From: Gliomastix tumulicola | Taxonomy: Eukaryota; Ascomycota; Sordariomycetes; Hypocreales; Bionectriaceae | DNA: 64,000 bases | Reading direction: 5' to 3' | Assembly: GCA_001599755.1 (NCBI GenBank) | Contig: BCHX01000006.1 | Location: forward strand, 2,095,336-2,159,335 | Shown here: positions 12,806 through 23,693 of the stretch, one piece after another | Layout: every line of letters begins with the position of its first letter | Numbering within the stretch: position 1 is the first letter of the stretch | Notes under the pieces: model-generated | What the model saw: only the letters and a program-made list of their open reading frames with translations | Told to the model about the DNA's origin: nothing | The model's database searches: none | Translations under genes and position numbers: made by a program

Positions 12806-12976
12806 GCCAAGTCATGCCAAGGCTTGGCGCGCCTTGGCAGTCTCGTCTCCGCCTCGTCTATTGGGGGCGATTTGTTAAGGAGTACCTGCAGTTCCACCAC
12901 TCTGCCCACCAGATGGAAGGTCCCTCATACTGGTGGGTACTTGGCTCTTGGTGCCAAGCCCGCCAAGCCCGCCAAG
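12806..12976. promoter_or_regulatory. Array of eight PacC consensus sites (GCCAAG) upstream of pacC
   Basis: GCCAAG occurs on the plus strand at 12806, 12816, 12953, 12962 and 12971. It occurs on the minus strand (CTTGGC) at 12823, 12833 and 12940. PacC and Rim101 zinc fingers bind 5'-GCCARG-3'. Eight perfect copies in 171 bp compares with about 0.1 expected by chance. The sites form two clusters, one of four within 33 bp that includes a head-to-head pair separated by one base, and one of four within 37 bp. They lie 322-492 bp before the pacC start codon. Autoregulation of pacC under alkaline pH is the natural reading, but binding is inferred. Confidence 0.75.
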
Positions 12977-13297
12977 AATTCCGCTCGCCCTTCACTCTTG
13001 CCCAGGCTTGAACTGAATGTAAAGGTCGACGACCCCCCCCGAGGACGTCTCGTTCTCCAGAGATCCTGCTTTCTTTCTCTCATTCTCAAACATCGTGAAC
13101 AGAGTGCACCGTTCCTCCTCTTTCTGGACGGTTTTTGCCATTTATCGCTTGGATTCCTCGTCGTGAACGGCTTGTAACACGCGACATCTCCGGCCGAGCA
13201 GATCCTGCCTTGCCTGCCTTGTCTCGTCTCACTCGCAACCGCTCACGCAACCCCTCCTCTGTATATCATATCAGACCGTCACATCATCACCGTCGCC

Positions 13298-15197
13298 ATG
13301 TCTCCTCCAGTGCCAGACGCCCATACGTCCTCGGGCTCTAGCAACGAGTCTAAGTCGACGACGCCGCCTCCTTCGAGCACCACTTCCACCACCTCCGCGG
13401 CTGTCTCCTCCAGCAACGATGACAGCTTGATCTGCCGGTGGAACGCCTGCAACCAGAAGTTCACCAGCCCAGAGACGCTTTATGTAAATATTTCCGTTGA
13501 CTTTCACTGAATGACACGCCCAAGTGCGTGTACAGTGTTCGCTGTAAAAGACAGTCCGCTGACAACCCCTCAAGGAGCACATCTGTGAGCGCCATGTTGG
13601 TCGCAAGAGCACCAACAACCTCAACCTCACTTGCCAGTGGAACTCGTGCCGGACCACCACGGTCAAGCGTGATCACATCACCTCGCACATCCGTGTCCAC
13701 GTCCCCCTGAAGCCTCACAAGTGTGAGTTCTGCGGCAAGTCCTTCAAGCGCCCCCAGGACCTCAAGAAGCATGTCAAGACGCATGCCGACGACTCGGTCC
13801 TGGTCCGTCCCAACCAGGACCCCCAGCCCCAGGGCGGCATGAGCTACCGGCCGCCGCACATGAACAAGGGGCCCAGCTATTACGACCACAACGGCCAGAT
13901 GCGCGGCAACTTTCCCCACCCTAGCCAGCACCCGGGCAGCTACTATGCGCCTCAGCCGTCCACCAACTACGGCCTCTACTTCAACCAGCCCACCATGAAC
14001 AACCAGCGCACCGAGCACCTCGGCTACAACGGCCACCAGAGTGCTTACGAGCGCAAGCGTGCCATGGATATGGTCGACGACTTCTTCAACAGCGCCAAGC
14101 GACGTGAGATCGACCCTTCGTCTTACAGCCAGATTGGCCGCTCTCTGCTGCCCCTGCACAACTCGCTCAGCATCCCGAGCGGCCCCATGCCTGCCACTGA
14201 GCAGTACCTGCCTCAGCCTGCTCCCGCCATGGCTCACGGAGGCCCTGCCCCTACCCAGAACCCGCTGGCTCAGCAGTACTACCTGCCCATGCCTCCCAAC
14301 GCGCGGACACACAAGGATCTGGTTCAGATCGACCAGATGCTCGGCCAGATGCAGGAGACCATCTATGAGAACGCTGGACACGCCACTGCCGGCGTGCACA
14401 TCCACCCTGGCAGCGACCACTTTGGCGGCTTCCGACACAGCCCCTCGCCTCCTATCCAGCGCCACTCCCCTGGCGGCATGGGCGTCTCTCCTGATGGCTA
14501 CCAGCCTATGTCTGCGGCCAGCATGGCTTCTCCTCTGGGTGCTATGTCCTCGACTGGCACACCCGCTGTGACGCCGCCCTCCAGCGCCATGTCGTACACC
14601 TCTGGCCACTCCCCGAGCCCCTCGGCCTCGGGCATGTCTCCCCAGTCTCGCCACAGCTCCACCGCCGGCTCGATCATGTACCCCAGCCTCCCAACCACTC
14701 TCCCCGCCGTGAGCCAGGGCTTCGGCCAGTCGACCACCACGACCCTCGGCCCCAGCTTTGAGAGCAATGAGCGCCGCCGCTACTCGGGCGGTCTCCTCCA
14801 GCGCCCCCGCGGTCCTCCCCCGCGATCCACCGACGACCACAACAGCAGGGACAGCCCCGCGACGCCTCGCGGCAGCGAGCCCGCCATCGGCTCTCCCTCA
14901 TCCGAGTCCGACATGAGCGATGCCGCCCGCGAGCGCGAGGAGCAGTACGACCGCTGGCTCGAGAACATGCGCGTCATCGAGAGCCTGCGCGAGTATGTCC
15001 GCGACCGCCTCCACCGTCGCGACTACCTCGCCGAGGACCTCGAGGACGGGCGCAGGTACTCCAGGAGCGAGAGGGAGCCCAGCGCCATGGAGGTTGACCC
15101 CAAGAGCCCCCGCAGCCCTCAGAGCCCGGCCGTCGAGGCCAAGCACCCCAGGGAGGGATCGTCGCTCTACCCCATCCTTCGCATTCCCAGCTCATAG
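13298..15197 (+). CDS. pacC: PacC/Rim101 ambient-pH transcription factor
   Basis: Two exons, 13298-13483 and 13575-15197, give 602 aa. PacC is kept closed at acid pH. At alkaline pH the Pal pathway triggers its proteolysis, and the short form activates alkaline genes and represses acid genes. Three C2H2 fingers are visible: 46-69 (split by the 91-nt intron after LY62), 82-104 and 112-132, with the family-typical KSTNNLNLTCQWNSC and KPHKCEFCGKSFKRPQDL. Two PalA-binding YPx(L/I) motifs are present, YPSL at 431-434 and YPIL at 594-597. They flank the signalling-protease box around residues 515-546 (DRWLENMRVIESLREYVRD). All parts needed for pH signalling are therefore intact. The ATG has a Kozak-like GTCGCCATG context. 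A 459-codon antisense ORF over exon 2 is a shadow. Confidence 0.97.
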
Positions 15198-17482
15198 TGG
15201 ATGGGCGCGAGGCGCGGTGGACAGAGTAGTTTGTCAGAGTCGAGCGTTGTATAGGGGGGAAAATGTTGGAAAGCTGCAACGTGCGGCTCCAGAATGGCAC
15301 GTGCGAAAAGGCTATGATCTTACTTGGGAGGCTGTCTTTTTTCTTGTCTTACTGTGTGCACACTTTTTCCCTCTTGTCTTATTTTGGATTCACGCGCATT
15401 GTCTTAGGGAGGAGAGGCATCACATCACATCTTTTAGGACGCAGATGACTGTATACGATGCTGAAGCGGATATGTCATGACAGTTGTTGGCGCAGGCGAC
15501 TAGTGGTTGGTGAATTCCAAGTTTCTTTGTCTCATAGTAACATTTGAATGACCTCTGTATATGGCCCTCCTGTTAGATATGATTCGGGAATGTTGAGAGT
15601 GATTCCTAAAGGCGTATGTGCGTAGGTGTCAGTAGGATGCATTGCAGACGATAAAGATATGTCATCCTGGACAAGATCCTGATGTATTGTAAATGCCAGA
15701 GGGCCTCCCACGCGACAGACATGTTGGGGTCTTGGGCGGATGCCGACTTGGGGAGCAACTTGATAGCGCCATCAGATGAGCAGCATGTCGAATATCATCC
15801 TTTCTCTCACACTCGGCAGTAAGTCTAAGTACAGCGTCAGCTCAACGCCCGGAAGCAGAAGGCTGAGAAGCAGGTAAGCTATTGTACGAAATGAACACGC
15901 AAAGTGGTGCCCACGTCTCGTCCTAAGTCCTGTCTCGACGTTGATGGCTATAATGAAGTCCAGAAAACTCTCAGAGAAGGGCACAGCTACTAATCGATTT
16001 CTAGGAGCCGATGGTCGAGAGGTTCGGAGATACTGGTCTTCTGGTCAACCAGGTAGTTGACAGGGACTGCCGTCTCCTACCTGAAGCTAGGAGCAAACAG
16101 CACCGTTCTTAATACAGAAAAGCTGATGATCAGGACAATCTTTGCCGGCACACATGATGTCCGCGTCTTTCGTGCTTTCTAGCCTTACCGTGCGTTACCA
16201 GATGTCGAGATGAAACAGCCTACATAGGATTTCCCAAGCTCGTCAATCACAGGAGCCTCAAGCTTGAAAATTCCTCACGATGGCCTTAATGTAGCATGAA
16301 AGCTTCGTTTCCGATCAACGCATTAGACCTGGGCCTTCAATATGTAGCCAGAATCATCCTCGCTTGCTCAAACGGTAGTCTAGAAGCCATAAGAGGTAGC
16401 AGGGGCAAGAGGGAAGCATCTCGCCAACAGTGCCGTCAGAAGGTAGACCTACTATTACAAGAATGCCTTCCCAGGCGAATGCATATCTATGCCGCCCCCA
16501 GTATACGAGAGCAACGTGGCGTCTCCGACGGCTGCAGAGGTGTCCTTGTTGCCGTTGACAGAATGGCGAGTGTGGGTGGCACTCGTGTCACGGTGATTTG
16601 CTGTCTCGAGAATGCTTCGTGTGTTTTAGCTGCAGAGATTGTGCAACGGACTTGTGTCGGTGCGACGAGGCACAGGGCCGCAATGACACGGCCTCGAATA
16701 TTATACAGCTGTCGCTGCAACGTTGAGAGGAGACGTTGTTTCGTGGTCTCATACAGTTGTCATCGTGACCTTGTGCCAAGGTAACCAAAGAACGCACCAG
16801 TTGGCACCAGATGAAGAGCTTATTCGGCGGCGGTAATAGGTGTGTGAATCCCGACCCGGACCTTTTGTGTGAAAGATTCATTGCGGGGTGTCAAGAGGCA
16901 AACATGAGGGCGGGTAGGTAGTAATGAGTGTCTTGCCCCGAATACCTCATCTTTTGTGGCGGCAGTGGGTGGACGAGATCTTGCTTGGCAGAGACAGGTA
17001 CAACAAGGAAATTGAGCCAATTGTGACATCAAAGGCGAGCATGAGCACCACGAAATAGCAGCAGAGGCAGGAACGAGGGAGGCAAATTGGCGTGACTCAC
17101 TTCTCAAAGGACGCCTCTGTGTTGAGACGTTGTCTTGGGCGGGAAGGCACGACGGGACACCTCATGCCAGAAAACGCGACTGGGCCGGCTTTGCGGAGTC
17201 ATGGAATCCCATCTCGAGGGCAACTCAGGCAAGTGCATTGGACATGGCCTTGCCTATATCTGAAGCCTTCCAGCATGCACTGCATCTTGAGTGGCCTCTA
17301 CATCGCCATCCAACTGTCCCTCCTATGAGCTTCCTAGAACCAGCACCTACATCTCCCTCTTCCATCTCGGCATTTCGCAGGCAATCCAACCACATCAGAA
17401 CAACTCCTCTCGATCTTTCCTGTCCAGCGAGACTCGAGAACAAGACCAAACAACACCTCCCCGCACGGATCACGGAAGCATC
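15198..17482. other. Intergenic: pacC 3' region and upstream region of the cysteine-repeat gene
   Basis: 2.3 kb. The first part is probably the pacC 3' UTR. A 162-codon ORF at 16296-16784 has no recognisable domain and no coding-like composition, so I do not call it. The last ~170 bases before 17483 are CT-rich and look like a fungal 5' leader (17310-17460). Confidence 0.5.
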
Positions 17483-18118
17483 ATGAAGCCCCTCACGTTC
17501 GCCGCGGCAGTGCTAATGAGCACTGTGTGGCCGACGCTCGCGATGCCGGCAGCCAATCAACTCTCAGGAGATGAGAATGAACCATGCTGCTGCTGCGACA
17601 TCTCCCAGGGTGTCATCTCCTGCACCAATAGCGCCGACGTCATGCAGTGTGCCTGCTTGGACGTCGTATGCCCCGACGATGCACCAACCGTCTGGCAGAC
17701 CCTCCCCATTCCGGAGCCAACCACCGGGCCTGAGCCTCCGGCGGACGAGGTGGAGTGCTGCTGCTGCGATATATCCCAACCCGCCATCTCGTGCAAGACG
17801 CAGCCTGCGGACGAGGGCTGCATCTGCCCTCTTGTCCTCTGCCCGTCGGATGCACCTACTGTCTACCCGGACACCAAGCCGACGCCGGCGCCTACACCCA
17901 CGCCGGCGCCGTGGCCAACACCAATCCCGACCCCTGCGGAGAAGGCTGATATCGACGAAGATTTGGTACCTTGCTGCTGCTGCGACATTTCGAAGCAGGC
18001 CGTCAGTTGCAAGTTGCAGCCAGAGTCAGAGGGCTGCTTCTGTGCACTGGTCGTCTGCCCGCCAGGTGCGCCTACTATCTGGCCGGAGGGACCGGCTGCG
18101 CCGACGACAGCCCCCTAA
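17483..18118 (+). CDS. Small secreted protein with three tandem eight-cysteine CCCC repeats
   Basis: Single exon, 211 aa. I start at 17483, not at the upstream in-frame ATG at 17291, because MKPLTFAAAVLMSTVWPTLA is a good signal peptide that the longer form would bury. The mature protein has three repeats with identical spacing: CCCC-x8-C-x8-C-x-C-x4-C-P-x2-APT. They lie at residues 35-63, 92-120 and 164-192, and each begins CCCCDIS. That makes 24 cysteines, all inside the repeats. Linkers are Pro/Thr-rich, and the second (about 129-152) is made of TPAP-like units typical of O-glycosylated spacers. Four adjacent cysteines with exact spacing suggest a disulphide-locked or metal-binding module. 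It is not a CFEM, hydrophobin or LysM pattern. Function unknown; a secreted effector or cell-wall protein is one inference. I do not recognise the family. Confidence 0.8.
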   Translation: MKPLTFAAAVLMSTVWPTLAMPAANQLSGDENEPCCCCDISQGVISCTNSADVMQCACLDVVCPDDAPTVWQTLPIPEPTTGPEPPADEVECCCCDISQPAISCKTQPADEGCICPLVLCPSDAPTVYPDTKPTPAPTPTPAPWPTPIPTPAEKADIDEDLVPCCCCDISKQAVSCKLQPESEGCFCALVVCPPGAPTIWPEGPAAPTTAP

Positions 18119-20418
18119 GCACGAAAGGCTGCCTCTCAGCCCTCACAATGAGCCGTCATATCAGATGTAGATTAGCCGGGGTAGTTGTCGGGTAACGAGT
18201 CATGGATGATGAGTAAGACAACAAATGTACTGTTAATTATCACGAGCTGAAAGGGGGGGCAAAATGAAATTGGCAAGGTCGAGTCCAGATCTCTCGGATC
18301 CGCTGTGTAGTCCTGGTTTTTCAAGCGTCCGAGACATGTACCCCTGAGAGATCGACCACGGCACTTTGAAATTAAGTACATGCTACAGCGGCACAACGGT
18401 TGTGCACCAGTGAGAGCAAGCGTGCGAGTAAGAAGAGAGGAAATAATTTTGTCTCGACCTGACAGGCGGTCTATTGGCTTGGACGCCGACGTCGACTTGA
18501 CAAGTGACAAGGGGGGGGGGGATCCATGTCCAGGGAACACATGTGGGAAATGGGCGAATCCCATGAGCGCTGGCGTCTGCGGGCGTCGGCGAGCAACATC
18601 TCTGTCGTGTCACGGTAACGCTGGGGGGGACCCGCGAAGGGCGCATGTGAGGTGAGGGGGGGCAACAAGGTTATGGACGGCATTCCGTCCACCATTGACC
18701 AGATGGTGGCGGTCGGGCTAGTCTCCCGCCAGGCGCTTGAGCCTTACCGGGCTACATTGCGATGGCGTCGAGCTTTCGCGAAAGCTGAAAGATAGTCGAG
18801 GCTTATAATGAATCTGCCGAGGCAGCTGACGAGTGCGAGTCCTCGCTCCTCGAGCGCACTAGCCAGCCACGCCAGCCTAGGCCGTGGATACGGCGAGATA
18901 CGAAGGAGCAGAGGGAAACGATCGAGGCAGAAATTGCACGTCGCTATCGTGTCTCACGCGAAAGGGAACTGAGATGTCAGCACACTTTTTTATCCGTGCG
19001 CTCGTCAAATCATGAACAATAGCAGAAAGGGTGTGTGCCACAGTCCTTGGTACGGAGCAATTAGTGCAGGGAGGACAGGCTTCCACAATCCATGATCCTT
19101 GGAACATGACTTGAGGACTGTCCGTGTATCCCTCCCTTGTCCACGTTTCTCCGCACCTGGTGCAACGCAATCATGATATCCGTGACCACGTTGTCCAGCC
19201 AGAGAGCACGGGGCAGGGATCGTCCACAGACCAGCACCGGCTTCTTTGTTATGATTCGACCAGGCCAGTTGCGTGGGCGATGCAACGTCGGCATGCGCTT
19301 GAAGAAAAACCTGAGCCACATACACCCCCAGATTGTGTGGTCCCATGGCTCGGGTATTCTTTCAACATTGGGGGAGGGTGCAGGGTCTGGAGGGTGCAGT
19401 CTGCAGTCTGCAGTCTGCACGGGGCAGGGCATGTGCGTGGTGCGGGTGTCGAGGTACTTTGAGTGACCCCGATTTCCAAGCGAAGCATGCCTTGCATACT
19501 CCATACAGATACCTTACCTTAACATACGATAGGGCGCTGCCTCAGGGAGGGAGGCTCGCAGCACCCAGGCCAGCGACCGGCAGTCTGGAGACAACGGTTT
19601 TCCCATCCGCCATCCATTCCAGCCTGTTGCTCTGGCACCAGCACCAGCGCCAGCACCAGCACCAGCAGGGAACACTCGGCATGGGATTGTTGCAGAATCC
19701 CCCCACGCGTGCGTCTCCGATTGGCTGCGTCGAGGCAATTCAGGATCGCGGACTTTCCACTGGCACTGGTCTCTTGGACTCTGGGTCTTGTGTCCGGGTC
19801 TCTCTCTGGTCGCCTGGCTGAACGACAGTGGAAGTGGACTCCATCTCCCGGTCGCTCCCCCCCCCTTCCAAAAGGCTCCAAAAGGGCTCCAAAAGGGCCC
19901 CAATCAAGTGCCTAGCGCCTTGTCTCCTAGCGGCTCCAGTTTGTGCTCAGGCACCTCCCTTACCTGACGTTTAGGTACTAGCCCCGAATCGTACCAAATT
20001 TGTAGCAATTTGTAGCGGGACACAGGAAACGGTTACCTGTACTTCGTAAGGTAATTCCTGGCAGACGGATATCGTCTCCGTCCCCCTTCCCTTTTCTCCC
20101 ACACCTCCCCAGCGAGTGCCGTACGACAAGACATCTCCCATCACCACCGCCGCCATTCGCCCTCCCCTCTGCTCCCGCGAGCGTGTATCCTGGACGTTGT
20201 GCTAGAACTATTGTGCACTCGCGCGCGCCTGTCGCTCGTCGCTGCGTCGTCGCTCTTCACAACTCGCCCCCAGGCTGTCGGCGCCCGTCCATCCTTGCAC
20301 TCGTGGCTCGATGAACTAGACGCGCGAGGCACAGCAGACTCCGGCAAGGAAGGGGTGGGCTTACTTACATACAGACGTACATACCGGCGCGCGCGCGCTC
20401 GACCAACAGAGGCCCTGC
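18119..20418. other. Intergenic with relic sequence between the cysteine-repeat gene and the zinc-cluster gene
   Basis: 2.3 kb. It contains a short coding-like repeat at 19290-19359 (separate entry). On the minus strand at 18985-19170 a broken reading frame has CTRC...CPPCTNC spacing, like a decayed zinc-ribbon. Near 19629-19665 there is a CACCAG run, and at 19865-19898 three units of about CTCCAAAAGGG. GC-rich leader-like sequence precedes the ATG at 20419. No intact gene is supported. Confidence 0.45.
19290..19359 (-). repeat. Copy A of a 70-bp coding-like dispersed repeat
   Basis: The reverse complement of these 70 bases aligns without gaps to 48848-48917, with 56 of 70 identical by hand count. 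Ten of the 14 differences are transitions. In one frame both copies read NTRAMGP-x2-LGVYVAQV. Over those 17 codons six of eight substitutions are synonymous, which points to shared descent from a protein-coding exon. Similarity stops abruptly at the left edge. The protein family is not identified. Confidence 0.65.
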
Positions 20419-23400
20419 ATGGACCTTTCAGGCTCGGCCGTCGATTCGCCGTCCATGGCCGCCTTCAACGCACATCAGCAGCAGCCAACGCCGACGTCTG
20501 CGCTGCCCAACAGCGCCTCGCCCAGTCCTGGCCCGGCTGCGAAGCGTCGCCGCACATCCTCGTCGACCAGTCTCACCAACTGTTGTCGGACCTGTAGATT
20601 GCGCAAGGTGAGTTCTGCACACCACCACCACCACCACCACCACCACCACTGCCTGGCCCCCTTTGTCAACCTCCCACCCTCTTCGTGCATTTGCGTCAGA
20701 GGCGGTCGCTTGTCTTACCATGCCGTCCGCTGAGCGCGCAAGCCCGCTGGTTCATTTTCATTTTCATTTTCTCAAGTTCAATTCGTTTTTCTCGGGACAC
20801 TGCTGACCACGCATACTTTCACTCCAGGTCAAATGCTCTGGCAATCCCGGCAGCGGGCCATGTCTCAATTGTGTCCGGCTTGAGCTCATCTGTCCCTTTG
20901 TGGAAGATGCTGGCACTGGAACCGCAGGTAATTAAATTCGTTCTGTCGATGAATGAGCATCGTCCGTGTGCTAACTCGGGTTTCAACCCCTCCTAAAGAC
21001 AAGATCTCAAGGATAAAGCCGTCACAAAACCTCACCGAGGCCGGCACTCTGCGCAAGAGAGCACAGCGCGCATGCAGCCAGTGCCATTCGCAAAAGACGA
21101 AATGCTCAGGTGACCTTCCCCAGTGCAAGAGGTGCGAGTCCTTGAGCCTGGCCTGCGAGTATCTCCCAGCCAAGCGCAAGTTCACCAACGTGCGCCTCAA
21201 CCACCCCGCGACCGTCGCGGAGGAGATGCCTTCGACGCCGGCCTCGGTCCAGTCACCCGGCATCATGGCGACGCCGACGCCCACCATGGCTGTCCCTCCT
21301 CTTCCGCCTGCCGTGTCGGTGCCACCGCCTCCTCCATCGACCGTAGCATCGACGATGACCATGGCGACGACCTCTTCTGCCCCACCATCGCAGTCTCCCA
21401 ACACAGCCACCAGCTCTCATACCTTTGAGGATGCCGCCGAGAGTAAACCGACGTTTCCCGGCAATTTCCCACTTGCTATTGAGACGGGTGGCTTAAACGC
21501 CGAGTACGACCTCCTTTTTGGTATTCATTCAAGGGATGTCTGGCTGACTCTTCATCATCAGGGAATTGCTCTCGCGGAAGAATTTCCTACTGCGTCACAT
21601 GGATGCTTACTTCGAGCATCTATACTGGCTGCCGTGTCTCGGTTTCTTCCACCCAGAGACTGCCTATCGTCAGGTCTATGTTCGTGATCGCTGCTCCCTG
21701 TTTCCCAATGAAGAAGGGGAAGACTGACAGTCAATATTAGGAGGGCACCTTCGATCCGCCTACAGCCGCCTCGCTTTGCGCTGTCTCTAGCTTCTTCGTC
21801 AACACCGGCCCTGCAGCTAATGAATTCAGAATGAAGTGCCTCGACGAAGTGGAGTTCTTCATTTTCCGCAACCTGCACAAGTTCTCCGGGCGCATGCTGA
21901 TGCCGTATGCCCTCATTCTGTGCTTTAATTTCCTCAACGGCTCGTTCGCCAAGGTCTGGCAATGCTTTGGGCTGGCTGTTCGTCTCATGACGGGTCTGCA
22001 GCTCAACTGGGACTTCTCGGCCCGTGGCAAGAGCTTTCATCAACAAGAGCTCCTTCGTCGCCTGTGTTGGCAGATTTTCTGCCTGGACCGACTCCTTGCG
22101 GGAGGTTATGAGGAGTACATTTCGTGCCGTGCCGAGATCATGCGGATCCGACTGCCCTGCTCGGAAGACGCCTTCTGGGAGAACAAGCCCATCGTTTCGG
22201 AACGGTTGCGGGAGAGGAACACGAGGTGCCAGGGCATGGGCCTCCATGCCCTGAATGTCCGTCTCACGGACTTGCTCCATCGCATTCAGTCATGGACCAA
22301 GAGGCTCGCTCAGCCGATCCCTCTCGAGCCTTCCAAGATCATGGAAGACATCAGCAATTGGCAGAATGAACTCTCGCGCTTCCATGCCTCTATCCCAGAC
22401 GACATCAGGCTGAGTGATCAGAGCATTAAGAAGTACATGGCTTCCTCGGAGAGAGTCGGATTCGTGTACTTTCACACGCACTTGTCGGTCAGCCACATCG
22501 ACCTGTACCGATTCGCCCTACCGGGCATCCTCGACTCGAGCAGGAACAACATCCTGCGAAAGCTACCCCTTGACTTCATCGAGAAGTCAAGAAAGCAGGC
22601 TGTGGCCCACGCACTGGTTACGGGCCGGTTTTGCGTGGCCGTCCAAAACGAGATCGAGCGACTGCCAGACACCGGCCATCTCAAGCTGGCCGGTGACTGC
22701 ACGATTTCTCACATGGTCACGCAGTCGCTACGTGTATTCCTGATTGCCATGCAGCACAACATTTATGACAACCTCACGGAGGGCACCTCAGCGCCGCTCT
22801 GGCGGTGGCAGGAGCCGAATGAACAGCACATCAGGACCCTGATCGAGGACGGTCTGTTCAGAATATCGAAGCCATGGTGTCAAATCCTCATGACTTCCGA
22901 GCAAGCGGTAAGCTTTCCATTTCCCCTGCCTCCTCGATGCCCAGTCCATCCATTGACAGTGGCGAATACTAACTTTGCCCCCCAGCATGCGAATGATAAA
23001 GCCATGCTTGCCGAGTTCGACCGGACCCGGAAGTTCGCCGATCAACAAGGGTCTGTTGGCTTCTCGGGATCCAAGGCGAGCGTCGGTGTCACCCGCCTCC
23101 CTGGCCCGCACTACATTTTGGAGAACGCGAACCGCGGCGTCGTTGAGGAGGAGCGTCGCACCAAGGCATCCGCGGCCGCGGCCGCGGACCGGTGGTTTAA
23201 GGGTCCCAAACAGGAAGACGAGCCGGCCGCCTTCTCACCTCCCGAGGAGAACTACGACAGCGAGTACGGCCCGCCGGGTATCCCCATGCTCCTCGCTGTC
23301 GCCCGCAACGCTGGCTCCGACCAGCCCAAAGAGGACGTCCAGAACATCTACGACCTCGAGCTGGAGGCCATGGCCCTCATGCAGGAGAGGATGTGGCTTA

Positions 23401-23693
23401 ACGGCGGCATGATCCCGGGAGACAATGGGCAGATGATGTCCTTTGCCAACACGGCGGGGGTGCCCATGATGCAGCTTGGTGCTACGGACCCAGGCATGAT
23501 GTTCCATCCCCCGCCTCCTCTGCCGCCTCCCACGCACACGCCCTCGGCCAACGGCGCGCCCATACACCACGGCGCCGCGCCCTTCATACCTCCCCCTCCG
23601 CCCCCTGGAATGTACTTGGGAGACTACGAGACCCCATACGCTGAGTCCAATGGCGCGCCACCCGCATACCTGCAGCAGCCCACCTATCACTGA
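20419..23693 (+). CDS. Transcription factor with two tandem Zn(II)2Cys6 clusters
   Basis: Six exons (20419-20607, 20828-20927, 20999-21503, 21562-21673, 21741-22907, 22986-23693) give 926 aa. Cluster 1 is C56-x2-C59-x6-C66-x8-C75-x2-C78-x6-C85. Cluster 2 is C122-x2-C125-x6-C132-x6-C139-x2-C142-x6-C149. Both are complete, which is rare because most fungal regulators of this class have one. The first intron splits cluster 1 after RLRK. A Pro/Thr/Ser linker at about 165-245 leads to the fungal-specific middle homology region (MDAYFEHLYWLPCLGFFHPETAYRQ onward, through KVWQCFGLAVRLMTGLQLNWD). The C terminus is Pro-rich. The third intron (21504-21561, donor GTACGA) is inferred from frame; the fifth (78 nt) is open and could be retained. 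The target is unknown. Confidence 0.85.
20618..20649 (+). repeat. (CAC)n microsatellite in intron 1 of the zinc-cluster gene
   Basis: About ten CAC units near the 5' end of a 220-nt intron, the longest intron of this gene. It starts some ten bases after the donor. Confidence 0.85.

Noticed and set aside
13461..14840. 459-codon ORF on the minus strand over pacC
   Set aside because: Antisense shadow of a GC-rich exon; no domain, and pacC on the plus strand is certain.
16296..16784. 162-codon ORF
   Set aside because: No similarity recognised, no repeats or domain, cysteine- and arginine-rich in the manner of random translation.
17291..17482. Longer N terminus for the cysteine-repeat protein
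   Set aside because: The upstream 64 codons look like leader sequence, and the ATG at 17483 begins a clear signal peptide.
18516..18526. Long G runs as functional quadruplexes (also near 11134 and 11400)
   Set aside because: Homopolymer G/C runs are scattered throughout intergenic DNA here; nothing ties them to a gene.
17483..23693. Secondary-metabolite or effector cluster around the zinc-cluster regulator
   Set aside because: No PKS, NRPS, terpene synthase, P450 or transporter gene is nearby.
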